15,359 bases of DNA from DASPKW01 sp038244055 (GCA_038244055.1 JBBRTW010000133.1:1-15359), one strand, 5' to 3'. Positions 5,322-12,805 are shown, counted from the first letter of the stretch. Translations and numbers: made by a program. Notes: generated by a model from the sequence alone, not told the origin.

Positions 5322-7870
5322 GCCGCCTCCGTCATCTGGCGGGGTTCGAGGATGGGGAGGTAGGTGACGGCGATTCGGTAGACCAGAAGGAGGGCCGCGA
5401 CCAGGCCGATGGAGACGGCGAATTCGGTGATCGAGGGGAAGTAGGACTTGGTGGCGAAGGGTGGGTGGTAGCCGATGACGAAGACGTTGAGGCGGTTGAG
5501 AACGACGCCAAGGATGACCATCAGGCAGGAAGCGCCGAGCCAGCGCGGCGAGCGGCGAACCGCGGGGATCATGAGCAGGAGGATGGGGAGGATGACGCCG
5601 ATGACCATTTCGGCGATGTAGGAGATGCCTTCGATCGAGCCATCGAGCAGGTAGACCTGGGTATGGCGGGCGATCATGTCGGCCACTTTGACGGCGAGAT
5701 AGAAGAAGATGAAGACGGGGATGTAGCGGGCGAGCGGTGCCAGGACGTGCATCTCGGGTCTGCGTTTGAGGCACCAGGAGGCGAAGAGCATCGTGAAGAT
5801 GACCATGGGGAAGCCGACCATCATGGCCGACAGTAGAAAGAGCAGCGGCGACCAGGGCGTCCACCAGAGGGCGTGGAGTTTGTAGGGGGCGATGACCATC
5901 AAATTGCCGAGGGAGGATTGGTGGAACGTGGAGAGGGCCACGCCCAAGACGAGCAGCGCGGGGAGCATTTTCTCAAAGAGATTGCGGATGGGCCTTGCCC
6001 AGCGGGCCAGGCGCGGGAAGCGTTTGGATTCGCCCATGAGGCGCTCGCAGATGATAGGGACCATCTCGGCGTACTGGACGTTGAGATAGATCATCACGCA
6101 GAGGCCGACCTCGAAGAGGACGGAATTGCCCTGCCACATGGTGGGGATGGTGGGATGCCAGATGTTGTACCAGCGGCCAATATCGGCCAGCAGGCCGGGG
6201 ACGTAGAAGGTGTAGCCCAGAAGCGCGGTGAGCAGCGCCGAGCGGGCGATGGCGTGGTAATGCTCGCGATGGAAAATATGGACGACCGCGGCCGTCACGA
6301 ATCCCCCGCCTGCCAGGGCGATGCCGCTGCCGACATCCATGGCGATCCAGAGCCCCCAGGGATGCTGCTGATCGAGATTGGTCGATGCGGCCAGGCCGAA
6401 GATGAAGCGATACAACATGAAGCCCGCGCCGGTGAGGCAGATGGCGATGAGGGCCCACACGCCAGGTGTGAGGAGTTTGCGGCGGACGGGGGCGGGGTGG
6501 GGATGGGGATGGGGCGAAGGATGAAGGATGAAGGATGAAGGATGAATGGAAGATGCCGATTTGGGATTGAATTTGGGAGTGGAAGCGGTTTCGGGGTGGT
6601 CGAGGAGGGCGACGGCCGTGTCGAGGACGCCCTGGGGGGATTCTTCGGTTTCGGCGGTGGGTGGGGTCGTGGGGGTGGAATGTTTCGAGGGGTTGGAGGG
6701 GCGGGAGGGAGTGAAGGGGTCGCGGGGCGATTCGGAGGGGGAGAAGGCGGCGGTCAGGTTTTCGAAGGCAGCGGTGGAGGGATTGGACGGAGCGTGAGCG
6801 GTGGTGTGGCGCGGGGAAGGGGCGCTGTTGGGATCCGATCTGGTGGGATCGGATGGGGTGTGGGGGCCGCGATTGTGAGTTTGCGCGCGATCGTCATCGT
6901 GGGGGTGAATGCCGGCGTGGGATTCGATTTTGGCGCGGCGGCCGGTGTACCACATGGCGGTGGCGAGGAAGGCGTACCAGCCGAGCGGCGCGATCCAGTA
7001 TTTGAAGACACCGTGCTGAATCTGCTCGGTGAGCTTGGGAGGCGCTTCATCGCCGAGCGTGAGGAAGCCGGCCTGCTTGAAAGGGATTGGGGAGAGGTAG
7101 AGCCAGCTCGTGCCGCCGACTTCGTGCTCGCCGTAGAGGTGGTCGACGTATCGGCCGGGATGCTGGAGAATTTTTTCGTGGGCGAGGGGAATCAGTTCGT
7201 TGCGCTTGGCGAAGGTGAGAACCTGGCGCGGGCAGGCCTCGACGCAGGCGGGTTGCTGGCCTTTCTCGAGGCGAGTGGAGCAGAACTCGCACTTGCGGAC
7301 GCGCGGGGTGAGGACATTGTCGTAGGTGTAAGTGGGGATCTGGAAGGGGCAGGCGACCATGCAGTAGCGGCAGCCGATGCACTTCCACGCGTCGTAGACG
7401 ACCGCGCCGTTTTCCTGCTTGGTCAGCGCGCCGACGATGCAGGCCGAGACGCATGCGGCATGATTGCAGTGCATGCAGTTGACCTTGGCATAGACGGGCT
7501 TGGGCGCGGGATCATCCAGCGCGGCCACGGCGGAGCGATCGGGGGCATCGAAGGCGTTGATGACCGTGAAGTAGTCGTTGGCGGGACGGCGGTTTTCCTT
7601 GAAGACGGACTGATCGTCGTAGGAGGCGAGGAGGCCGGGCTCGATATCGTTGGATTTTCGGCAGGCGTATTCGCAAAGCCGGCATCCGATGCACTGGGTC
7701 ATGTCGACGAGGACCGCCATGGGGTCGGCGGGCCCCGAGGAGTGGCCGGTGGAATGCTCCGAAGCATGCTCGGAAGCGATGGACGATGCGCCAGTAGCGG
7801 CGGCCACTGCGGTGCCGGCGGCGGCACAGCGTGTGAGGGATTTAAGGAACTCTCTTCGATCAGATCGCAT
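5318..7870 (-). CDS. Fused Tat-exported FeS subunit (HmcB/HybA-like) and NrfD/HmcC-like quinone subunit
   Basis: An 850-residue fusion. The N-terminus has a twin-arginine motif (DRREFLK, 4-10). Four Cys clusters of the dicluster-ferredoxin family follow: C60/63/66/70, C132/135/140/144, C164/167/170/174 and C194/197/209/213, enough for four [4Fe-4S] centres. A helix at about 292-309 matches the C-terminal anchor of HybA/HmcB proteins. Residues 311-465 are a low-complexity Pro/Ser/Thr/His linker that includes a 7-bp-repeat tract. Residues 466-840 hold about ten membrane helices of the NrfD/HybB/HmcC family, which exchanges electrons with quinone. There is no Met in the linker, so a separate ATG-started NrfD gene is not available. 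GGAG lies eight bases before the ATG. It is the first gene of the redox operon; no catalytic molybdoenzyme or hydrogenase partner is present. Confidence 0.92.
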   Translation of the reverse strand: MRSDRREFLKSLTRCAAAGTAVAAATGASSIASEHASEHSTGHSSGPADPMAVLVDMTQCIGCRLCEYACRKSNDIEPGLLASYDDQSVFKENRRPANDYFTVINAFDAPDRSAVAALDDPAPKPVYAKVNCMHCNHAACVSACIVGALTKQENGAVVYDAWKCIGCRYCMVACPFQIPTYTYDNVLTPRVRKCEFCSTRLEKGQQPACVEACPRQVLTFAKRNELIPLAHEKILQHPGRYVDHLYGEHEVGGTSWLYLSPIPFKQAGFLTLGDEAPPKLTEQIQHGVFKYWIAPLGWYAFLATAMWYTGRRAKIESHAGIHPHDDDRAQTHNRGPHTPSDPTRSDPNSAPSPRHTTAHAPSNPSTAAFENLTAAFSPSESPRDPFTPSRPSNPSKHSTPTTPPTAETEESPQGVLDTAVALLDHPETASTPKFNPKSASSIHPSSFILHPSPHPHPHPAPVRRKLLTPGVWALIAICLTGAGFMLYRFIFGLAASTNLDQQHPWGLWIAMDVGSGIALAGGGFVTAAVVHIFHREHYHAIARSALLTALLGYTFYVPGLLADIGRWYNIWHPTIPTMWQGNSVLFEVGLCVMIYLNVQYAEMVPIICERLMGESKRFPRLARWARPIRNLFEKMLPALLVLGVALSTFHQSSLGNLMVIAPYKLHALWWTPWSPLLFLLSAMMVGFPMVIFTMLFASWCLKRRPEMHVLAPLARYIPVFIFFYLAVKVADMIARHTQVYLLDGSIEGISYIAEMVIGVILPILLLMIPAVRRSPRWLGASCLMVILGVVLNRLNVFVIGYHPPFATKSYFPSITEFAVSIGLVAALLLVYRIAVTYLPILEPRQMTEAA
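6514..6562. repeat. Heptanucleotide repeat tract in the FeS-NrfD linker
   Basis: Units GCGAAGG, ATGAAGG, ATGAAGG, ATGAAGG, ATGAATG, GAAGATG, CCGATTT run in register. A short GGGGAT hexamer run (6499-6512) adjoins them. On the coding strand this gives SSIHPSSFILHPSPHPHPHP, just before the first NrfD membrane helix. Confidence 0.8.
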
Positions 7871-7921
7871 GGGCTCTACTCCGTTGCGTGGACTATAGAG
7901 CGAACGCGACCCCGTGGAGGC

Positions 7922-7948
7922 AGTTCAAGCGCTTATCCTAACTGAACT
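7922..7948. promoter_or_regulatory. Possible operator: AGTTCA-N15-TGAACT inverted repeat
   Basis: AGTTCA (7922-7927) and TGAACT (7943-7948) are perfect inverted half-sites with centres 21 bases apart, about two helical turns, located 52-78 bases upstream of the FeS-NrfD start. The geometry suits a dimeric regulator, but a six-base half-site can occur by chance. Confidence 0.3.
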
Positions 7949-7979
7949 TGGATACGCGGGGTGGGGAATCAGAAGCGCA

Positions 7980-7994
7980 TTGTCCGGGGGACAA
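7980..7994. promoter_or_regulatory. Small perfect hairpin TTGTCC-GGG-GGACAA
   Basis: A six-base stem with a three-base loop in the untranslated region upstream of the redox operon. There is no adjacent T-run on either strand, so it is not a clear terminator. It could be an operator or an RNA hairpin in a leader. Confidence 0.3.
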
Positions 7995-8237
7995 CAGGAG
8001 GGGCAGGCGCGATCGCGGGAGCGCGACTGTAACTATCGGCGCACAAGATGATTGTGGCGATTAGTGGAATGGCGAGATAGGCGGGCGCGGGACTTGAGCG
8101 AAAGTGGGATTGGGAGGAAAGCAGAAGATGTACTGGCTGCGATTATGAACGGGGCGGTCGATGCCTTGCCAACAAAGGGAGATTGGCACCCTTCTGGACA
8201 CGAGGGTCGACATCGGAAACGGGGGCAGCGCAGGAAT

Positions 8238-9206
8238 CTATTCTTTTTTCGCGGGTGCGGGTGCGACCGGTGCGACCGGCGGGGTGGGAATCGCCTGCGG
8301 CTTGGGCTTGATCGCCAGGACCCACGAATTAGCCCGGCCGATGGTGCCGTCTTCAGCGCGAATGGAGCGGGCGAGCGCTTCGCTGGCTTCAACGAGTTCG
8401 GATGAGCCGGAAAGGGAGTACATGCGTTCGAAGATTTCACGCGCGGCTTTGGGGTTGTCGGCCATGAGGAGAAGATTGCCGCGGGCCATGAGGCTCTGGT
8501 AATCCTCTCCGGTGAGCTTGGCGAGGAGTTCTTCGTAGGCCTTGGGATCGACCTTGATCGAATCGAGAACGGTGGAGCGCGGGCCTTTGCCGGCGGAGAT
8601 GGAGACGGGGGTATTGGCGGGCTGCGTGGCAGCGCCGGCCATCTGCTCTTCGCGGAATTTGTTGAAGCTCTCCTTATCCTTGGGGCGGGCGGCATTGAGG
8701 GATTCGGCGATGAGCAGGATGGCATCGCTGGTGCCGGTCATGGTGGAGACGTTGAAGAGGCTCTTGGCGGATTGCAGGGCTTCTTCGGTTTTGCCGGCCG
8801 CGAGAAGGGCCTTGACGCGGGCCTGCTGGAAGGATTCAACGGTTTTTGTATCGTGCGAATTGGAAGCGATGCCGGCCCAGGCGATATCGACGGCTTCATC
8901 GAAATGGCGGGCGGCCATGAGGGTCTTGAAGATCTGGGTGCGGAGATCGAGGACCCGGCCGGGCTGGGTGGCGAAGCGGTCTTTGATCAGCTCGATCGCG
9001 CCATGTCGGATCGTGGCATCATCACTGGAAAGGCGCTGGAGGAGTTCGCTGGTGCCGACCGTCGATTCGGGGCTGCGCACCTTGGTGGGCTTGACGGGGA
9101 TTTCGGGCGCGGCCGCAGGCTTGGGCTGCGCCGAAGCAAGGCCGGCGCAGGCGAGGAGGATGGCGGCAGCGCCGATAAACGACAGGCGATAGTTGGTTGC
9201 GGTCAT
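8238..9206 (-). CDS. Secreted helical-repeat (TPR-like) protein of unknown function
   Basis: A 322-residue protein with a signal peptide (FIGAAAILLACAGLASA, 10-26, cleavage probably after ASA). The LLAC at 17-20 is a weak lipobox, so a lipoprotein is possible. Residues 50-175 and 225-290 are Ala/Leu/Glu-rich amphipathic helices with TPR-like spacing (for example AARHFDEAVDIAWAGIA and ADNPKAAREIFERMYSLSG), separated by an ATQPANTPVS linker near 194-203. The C-terminus is Pro/Ala-rich. The ATG at 9206 has no strong Shine-Dalgarno. It lies 30 bases downstream of the TTG-started repeat protein, so the two are probably cotranscribed. It is 367 bases upstream of the redox operon, and a link to that operon is unproven. 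Confidence 0.8.
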   Translation of the reverse strand: MTATNYRLSFIGAAAILLACAGLASAQPKPAAAPEIPVKPTKVRSPESTVGTSELLQRLSSDDATIRHGAIELIKDRFATQPGRVLDLRTQIFKTLMAARHFDEAVDIAWAGIASNSHDTKTVESFQQARVKALLAAGKTEEALQSAKSLFNVSTMTGTSDAILLIAESLNAARPKDKESFNKFREEQMAGAATQPANTPVSISAGKGPRSTVLDSIKVDPKAYEELLAKLTGEDYQSLMARGNLLLMADNPKAAREIFERMYSLSGSSELVEASEALARSIRAEDGTIGRANSWVLAIKPKPQAIPTPPVAPVAPAPAKKE

Positions 9207-9236
9207 GCGGTTCCGGTTGAGGACTTGTCTTGTTTT

Positions 9237-9998
9237 CTAGGGTTCGCGTTCTTCGGACTGGGTGCTGGACTGGCGCTGGTCGGATGGGCGCAGGCCGAGC
9301 GGGGATTTGACGGGGGAGACTTCGACTTGGTCGGGCTTGGGATCGGGGGCGAGAGGCTTGATGGAGGGAACTTCGGCGGATTTGAGGGAGACGGGGGCGA
9401 GGTCATCGGCCGAGCGGAGCCAGGGGATGCGTGATTCGGCGATGAGAATCGAGTCGGGATGGGCCGGATCGGGGATGCGCTTGAGATGGGGGAGGAGGGC
9501 GAGGGAAACGTGGGCGGGCTGATCGCCGAGGGTGCGATTGCTCCAGGGGATTTCGGCGGCAGGAGCGGAGAGGGCAACGGGCTCATCAGCGGCGATGCGG
9601 CGGGGAAATTCGGGGAGATTGGCGGAGGCGAGCTTGAGCTCGATCGGCTCATCTGCCGCCAAACGACGCGGGAAGGTGGGGAGATTCAATGAGGCGAGCG
9701 TAACGCCGCCCGCGCCATCGGGGCCGGGGAGGGGGAGATTTTTCCAGGGGAGGGCAGCGCCGGCGACGAGGGCGTCTTCAGGGTTGGCGATATCGAGGGT
9801 CCAGGGGACCTGGGCGAGATGGACCTGGCGGCGGATGCGGACGGCGCGGACGACTTTTTCATCGTCGCTGGACCAGGTGGGCGCACCGGTGGCGGTGGGG
9901 CTGATCTGATCGTAAAGCAGATAGCCAACCCAGCTTACAGCGCCGAGGATCATCACCAGGGCGAGAAAGGCGGCGGTAAATTTACGAGCGGCAGTCAA
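9237..9998 (-). CDS. Membrane-anchored protein of about eight degenerate 20-residue repeats, TTG start
   Basis: A 253-residue protein with an N-terminal anchor (FTAAFLALVMILGAVSWVGYLLY, 7-29), so most of it should be outside the cytoplasm. Residues 59-225 read as tandem degenerate units of 19-23 residues with the pattern (A)xhPWxxRxxAADEPVxLA. The clearest pair is LPTFPRRLAADEPIEL and LPEFPRRIAADEPVAL. Others begin QVPWTLD, ALPWKNL, EIPWSNR, LLPHLKR, RIPWLRS and EVPSIKP. The C-terminus is a charged, Ser/Gln-rich tail. The start is TTG, backed by GAGGT eight bases upstream; no in-frame ATG lies before the hydrophobic anchor. I recognise no family. It probably shares an operon with the gene 30 bases downstream. 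Confidence 0.75.
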   Translation of the reverse strand: MTAARKFTAAFLALVMILGAVSWVGYLLYDQISPTATGAPTWSSDDEKVVRAVRIRRQVHLAQVPWTLDIANPEDALVAGAALPWKNLPLPGPDGAGGVTLASLNLPTFPRRLAADEPIELKLASANLPEFPRRIAADEPVALSAPAAEIPWSNRTLGDQPAHVSLALLPHLKRIPDPAHPDSILIAESRIPWLRSADDLAPVSLKSAEVPSIKPLAPDPKPDQVEVSPVKSPLGLRPSDQRQSSTQSEEREP

Positions 9999-10006
9999 CG
10001 TGTATT

Positions 10007-10011
10007 ACCTC
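10007..10011 (-). promoter_or_regulatory. Shine-Dalgarno supporting the TTG start
   Basis: GAGGT on the minus strand, eight bases before TTG at 9998. It decides the start, because the first in-frame ATG is internal to the membrane anchor. It also lies just after the hairpin at 10017-10034. Confidence 0.55.
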
Positions 10012-10012
10012 A

Positions 10013-10034
10013 CAAAACCCGCGAAGTGGCGGGT
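10013..10034 (-). terminator. Possible terminator or leader hairpin after the second YihY gene
   Basis: On the minus strand ACCCGC-CACTTC-GCGGGT (10034-10017) forms a perfect six-base GC-rich stem followed by TTTTG. It lies 116 bases after the stop of the 11298-10150 gene and 18 bases before the TTG start, so it could end the upstream transcript or act on initiation of the downstream gene. The T-run is short. Confidence 0.45.
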
Positions 10035-10149
10035 CATCTGGGAATACACGAGGGAGGGGGATTCGTTGTCGAGGAGAGGCCGAGTCGAAGAGAAAGCGGA
10101 GCGGATGGGGGCGATAGTTGGGTTTCAGCAGCGCGAGGCGATTCCAGTC

Positions 10150-11298
10150 TCAGGCGGTGTGTGGGGGTTGGCGGGCGGTGATCAGCGGGCGCGGCGGGGC
10201 ATGATGGACTCGTTTCCAGAGCCATCGCGCGGTGAGGGCGAGGCCGACAACTTTGAAAATGGCCGGGGCGAGTGAGGGTTTTTGGTGCGGCAGTGATGGA
10301 GTGATCGGGCAGACCATCTTGGCCGGATCATCCGATGCGCCGGGAGAGAGGGCCGCCAAAGCATTGCCCGCTTCGTCCGCATCTCCGGCTTCGGCCGCTT
10401 CAACCGTGAAATCGCGTGCGCCTTGAGGGAGGTGGAGGACATGGAAGTCAATGACGCTGTTGATTTCAGCGCCGATGAGGAGGACGACGGCGGTGAGGTA
10501 GAAATAGAGCAGGAGGATGATCGCGCCGCCGAGAGCGCCATAGGTCTTGTTGAAGTTGCCGAAGCGGGAGACGAAGAACCCGAAGCCAAAACCCAGCAGA
10601 ATGGAGATGGCGACGGTAAAGATCACGCCGGGAGTGACGGTCTGCCATTTCTGGCGGATGCACGGGCCGAAATAGTAGATGATGGCGACCGTGGTGAACG
10701 ACAGGGCGAGGGCCAGCGTGTAGCGGACGAGATTGACCAGGATGACGCCCAATTCGCCCAGCGCGCCGGTTTTGAAGAAGTATTCGATGATGGCCGCGCC
10801 GATGGGAAGAAGGAGCATGACCATGAGGATCATTGTGGCGGCGGCGAGCGTAAGCGCGATGGCCGTGAGGCGCTGCTTGAGGAACGAGCGGGTGCAGGTG
10901 ACGTAGTAGGCGCGGTCGAGCGCGTTCATGGTCATGGACATGCCGCCGCTGGCGCCCCAGAGGGCCAGCACCAGGCCGAGGCTGAGAAGACCTCCCTGCT
11001 GATAAGCCATGATTTGCTTGACGCTGGCGACGATCGGGTCGGCGGCGTCGGGGCCGAGGCCGCGATTGGCGGCATTGGCGATTTCATCGATCACGCGGTC
11101 TTTGATATCACCGGGGAGATAGGGGGCGAGGGTGAGGAGGAAGATGATGAAGGGAAAGATCGCGAAGACCCAGGCATAGGAAAGCGCTGAGCCCCAGGTG
11201 AAGAGGTCGTCCTTCAGGGTTTTGGCCCAGACGGCTTTAAGGAGCGGGATTATGCCGACCTGGCGGACGATGTGGGTGAAATGCTGGAGAGTCGCCAT
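10150..11298 (-). CDS. YihY/BrkB family inner-membrane protein (second paralogue)
   Basis: A 382-residue homologue of the 570-1601 product. Shared blocks include TWGSALSYAWVFAIFPFIIF, QQGGLLSLGLVLALWGASGG, MTMNALDRAYYV, and YGALGGAIILLLYFYLTAVV followed by GAEINSVIDF, with about six hydrophobic segments in matching places. It differs by a longer acidic/Ala-rich C-terminal tail and a last hydrophobic patch (IFKVVGLALTARWLW, 347-361). The start at 11298 is chosen by alignment with the paralogue; the frame is open to 11376, but the extra 26 residues have no counterpart. No clear Shine-Dalgarno. Function of the family is unsettled (envelope/transport roles have been suggested). It diverges from tRNA-Leu. 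Confidence 0.9.
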   Translation of the reverse strand: MATLQHFTHIVRQVGIIPLLKAVWAKTLKDDLFTWGSALSYAWVFAIFPFIIFLLTLAPYLPGDIKDRVIDEIANAANRGLGPDAADPIVASVKQIMAYQQGGLLSLGLVLALWGASGGMSMTMNALDRAYYVTCTRSFLKQRLTAIALTLAAATMILMVMLLLPIGAAIIEYFFKTGALGELGVILVNLVRYTLALALSFTTVAIIYYFGPCIRQKWQTVTPGVIFTVAISILLGFGFGFFVSRFGNFNKTYGALGGAIILLLYFYLTAVVLLIGAEINSVIDFHVLHLPQGARDFTVEAAEAGDADEAGNALAALSPGASDDPAKMVCPITPSLPHQKPSLAPAIFKVVGLALTARWLWKRVHHAPPRPLITARQPPHTA

Positions 11299-11447
11299 GG
11301 AGGCGATTGTGCGATGGAATAGGGAGATTGGGGAAGGGGAAATCGGCGTTGCCGAATCCGAAACGCCCGAACCCATCGTATACGTTAGGAGGGTGGGAAC
11401 TGGATGATCGCGAGGGTGCTATTCATTAATGGAGTGCAAAAATGCCG

Positions 11448-11510
11448 CTATCCTCTCTTCTCCATCCTCTATCCTCCACCCTCTATCTTCTCCCCTCGCC
11501 CGATTCTCGC
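11448..11510. repeat. Pyrimidine-rich heptanucleotide repeat tract
   Basis: Nine 7-base units in register: CTATCCT, CTCTTCT, CCATCCT, CTATCCT, CCACCCT, CTATCTT, CTCCCCT, CGCCCGA, TTCTCGC. It is intergenic and ends six bases before the proposed -35 of the tRNA promoter. Confidence 0.75.
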
Positions 11511-11515
11511 CCCCC

Positions 11516-11543
11516 TTTACGCACCCAACCTCAGGCGTACAAT
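11516..11543 (+). promoter_or_regulatory. Probable sigma70-type promoter of tRNA-Leu
   Basis: TTTACG (11516-11521), a 16-base spacer and TACAAT (11538-11543) match the -35/-10 consensus at 4/6 and 5/6 positions. Transcription would begin near 11550, about 20 bases before the mature tRNA, and could continue into the gene at 11677. Confidence 0.5.
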
Positions 11544-11568
11544 AGAACAATCGACGGTGACACGACTC

Positions 11569-11650
11569 GCAGGAGTGGCGGAATTGGCAGACGCGCAGGA
11601 CTTAGGATCCTGTACCGCAAGGTGTAGGGGTTCGACCCCCCTCTCCTGCA
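11569..11650 (+). tRNA. tRNA-Leu (anticodon UAG)
   Basis: An 82-base type II tRNA. The acceptor GCAGGAG pairs perfectly with CTCCTGC, with discriminator A at 11650. The D-arm is GCGGAATTGGCAGACGC. The anticodon stem CAGGA/TCCTG encloses loop CTTAGGA, giving anticodon TAG at 11603-11605. A short variable arm (ACC-GCAA-GGT) is followed by a T-arm AGGGG/CCCCT with loop TTCGACC. CCA is not encoded. It reads CUN leucine codons. Confidence 0.97.
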
Positions 11651-11676
11651 CTGCTGGCGCGGAAAGGATACGAGAT

Positions 11677-12789
11677 ATGTGGATTCGATCATTCTGGATG
11701 GGTCTGGCCGCTTTAGCGGTCGCGACACTCATCGGCCCGGCCGCCTTCGCGGATACGATCACCGTCAGGAGCGGCCCTACCGCCGAAATTGTCTACAAAG
11801 ACGTTACTGTCACCAAAATCAAGGATGGTGAAATCTACTTCATCGTTGCCGGCGGCACGCGCGAAACCAACAAGCGCTTGGCCGATGTCAGGAACCTCGA
11901 TGTCGCCAACGAAGCGGGTTTCAGTGCCGCCGAGAAGGCTTTCAAAGAAGCCGAAACCGCCAAGGACCCCGCCGAGGCCAAGAAAAAGTATGCGGATGCC
12001 GTTGCGGGGTACCAGGTCGCGGTCAAGTCTCCCAAGGCATGGTTGAGGGATTTTGCGACCGCCCGCCTGAACATCGCAGCGCCCAAGTCCGGCCGATTCG
12101 ATCTGGCCATTGCGGGCTGGATCGCCATGGTCCCCGGCGATCCCTCGGGCGCGCTCAAAGGCAAGCCGGACCTTGGTGGCGTTGACCCCAAGAGCAAATA
12201 CCTCGAAGAGGCCATCAAGAGCCTGACGATCGCGAAGAACGGCACCGCCAAGGCCGAGGAAAAACGGGCGTACCTGGAGCTCATCGGGGACATTCAGACG
12301 TATATCGGCGATTTGCGCGCCGCTGCGAAGACGCAGGAGGAGCGGGTCTCCATCGGCGGCTCGCCCCAGGAGATCGCCGAGTTGGCGGTCAAACTCGCGT
12401 TCCTCGATTTCTCTGAGAAGAGCTACGATGCCGCGCTGGCCCGGCTGGCGAAGATCGATCTGAATCTCCTCACCGAGCCGACTCGCGCGGATGCGGCCTT
12501 TATGCTGGCGGAGATCAAATCCGCGAAGATGGCCGGCGCGGGGACGCCAGATGCGTGGAAGGATCTGGCGCTGGAGTACATGCGGATCGTCGCCAATCAT
12601 CCTTCGAGCCAGAACGCCGGCACCGCGCTGCTCAAGGTCGCCGAGATTCATGAGACGGGGCTGAAGGAGCCCGAGACCGCTTTGAAGATCTACCAGCAAG
12701 TCGCCCGCGAACATGCCAATACGCCGGCCGGCGTAGCCGCCCAGAAGAACGTCGACCGCCTGGCCAAAGCCGCCGCCGCCGGTGGCTGA
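11677..12789 (+). CDS. Secreted TPR-like protein of unknown function
   Basis: A 370-residue exported protein. The signal peptide is MWIRSFWMGLAALAVATLIGPAAFA, with cleavage probably after residue 25. Residues 27-75 look like a small beta domain (DTITVRSGPTAEIVYKDVTVTKIKDGEIYFIV). From about 80 to 365 it is helical with TPR-like repeats, the clearest near 170-260 and 290-350 (for example EPETALKIYQQVAREHANTPAGVAAQ). The start at 11677 is backed by AAAGGA eight bases upstream; the open frame to 11404 runs through the tRNA and is not coding. It begins only 26 bases after tRNA-Leu, so it may ride on the tRNA transcript. It is followed by the PpiD-like gene on the same strand. I infer a scaffold role in the envelope, without knowing the partner. 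Confidence 0.85.
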   Translation: MWIRSFWMGLAALAVATLIGPAAFADTITVRSGPTAEIVYKDVTVTKIKDGEIYFIVAGGTRETNKRLADVRNLDVANEAGFSAAEKAFKEAETAKDPAEAKKKYADAVAGYQVAVKSPKAWLRDFATARLNIAAPKSGRFDLAIAGWIAMVPGDPSGALKGKPDLGGVDPKSKYLEEAIKSLTIAKNGTAKAEEKRAYLELIGDIQTYIGDLRAAAKTQEERVSIGGSPQEIAELAVKLAFLDFSEKSYDAALARLAKIDLNLLTEPTRADAAFMLAEIKSAKMAGAGTPDAWKDLALEYMRIVANHPSSQNAGTALLKVAEIHETGLKEPETALKIYQQVAREHANTPAGVAAQKNVDRLAKAAAAGG

Positions 12790-12805
12790 CCGTCCTTTTT
12801 TTCTT

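Larger units (their letters stand above)
7871..8237. other. Intergenic region upstream of the redox operon
   Basis: 367 bases without a credible gene. It should hold the promoter of the minus-strand redox operon and the end of the transcript from 9206-8238. A TATAGT hexamer on the minus strand (7892-7897) lies 21 bases before the ATG but has no matching -35 at normal spacing, so I do not call a promoter. Palindromic elements at 7922-7948 and 7980-7994 are listed separately. A weaker inverted repeat TGCCAA/TTGGCA (8167-8172 with 8183-8188) follows the stop of the 9206-8238 gene but lacks a T-run. Confidence 0.6.
11299..11568. other. Divergent intergenic region
   Basis: 270 bases between the second YihY gene (minus) and tRNA-Leu (plus). 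It contains a perfect eight-base palindrome CGTATACG (11377-11384), an AT-rich patch at 11421-11430, the pyrimidine-rich heptamer tract (11448-11510), and the probable tRNA promoter. No credible gene. Confidence 0.6.

Noticed and set aside
1627..7870. Alternative complex III (Act) operon
   Set aside because: It lacks the large molybdopterin-like ActB part, a second NrfD (ActF) and the small ActD/ActE proteins; only generic FeS, NrfD and multiheme parts are shared.
10423..11190. 255-residue plus-strand frame opposite the second YihY gene
   Set aside because: Asp/Glu/Gly-rich antisense shadow of a membrane protein; no independent evidence of coding.
11404..11676. N-terminal extension of the secreted TPR-like protein
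   Set aside because: It runs through the heptamer tract and tRNA-Leu; the Shine-Dalgarno and signal peptide fix 11677.
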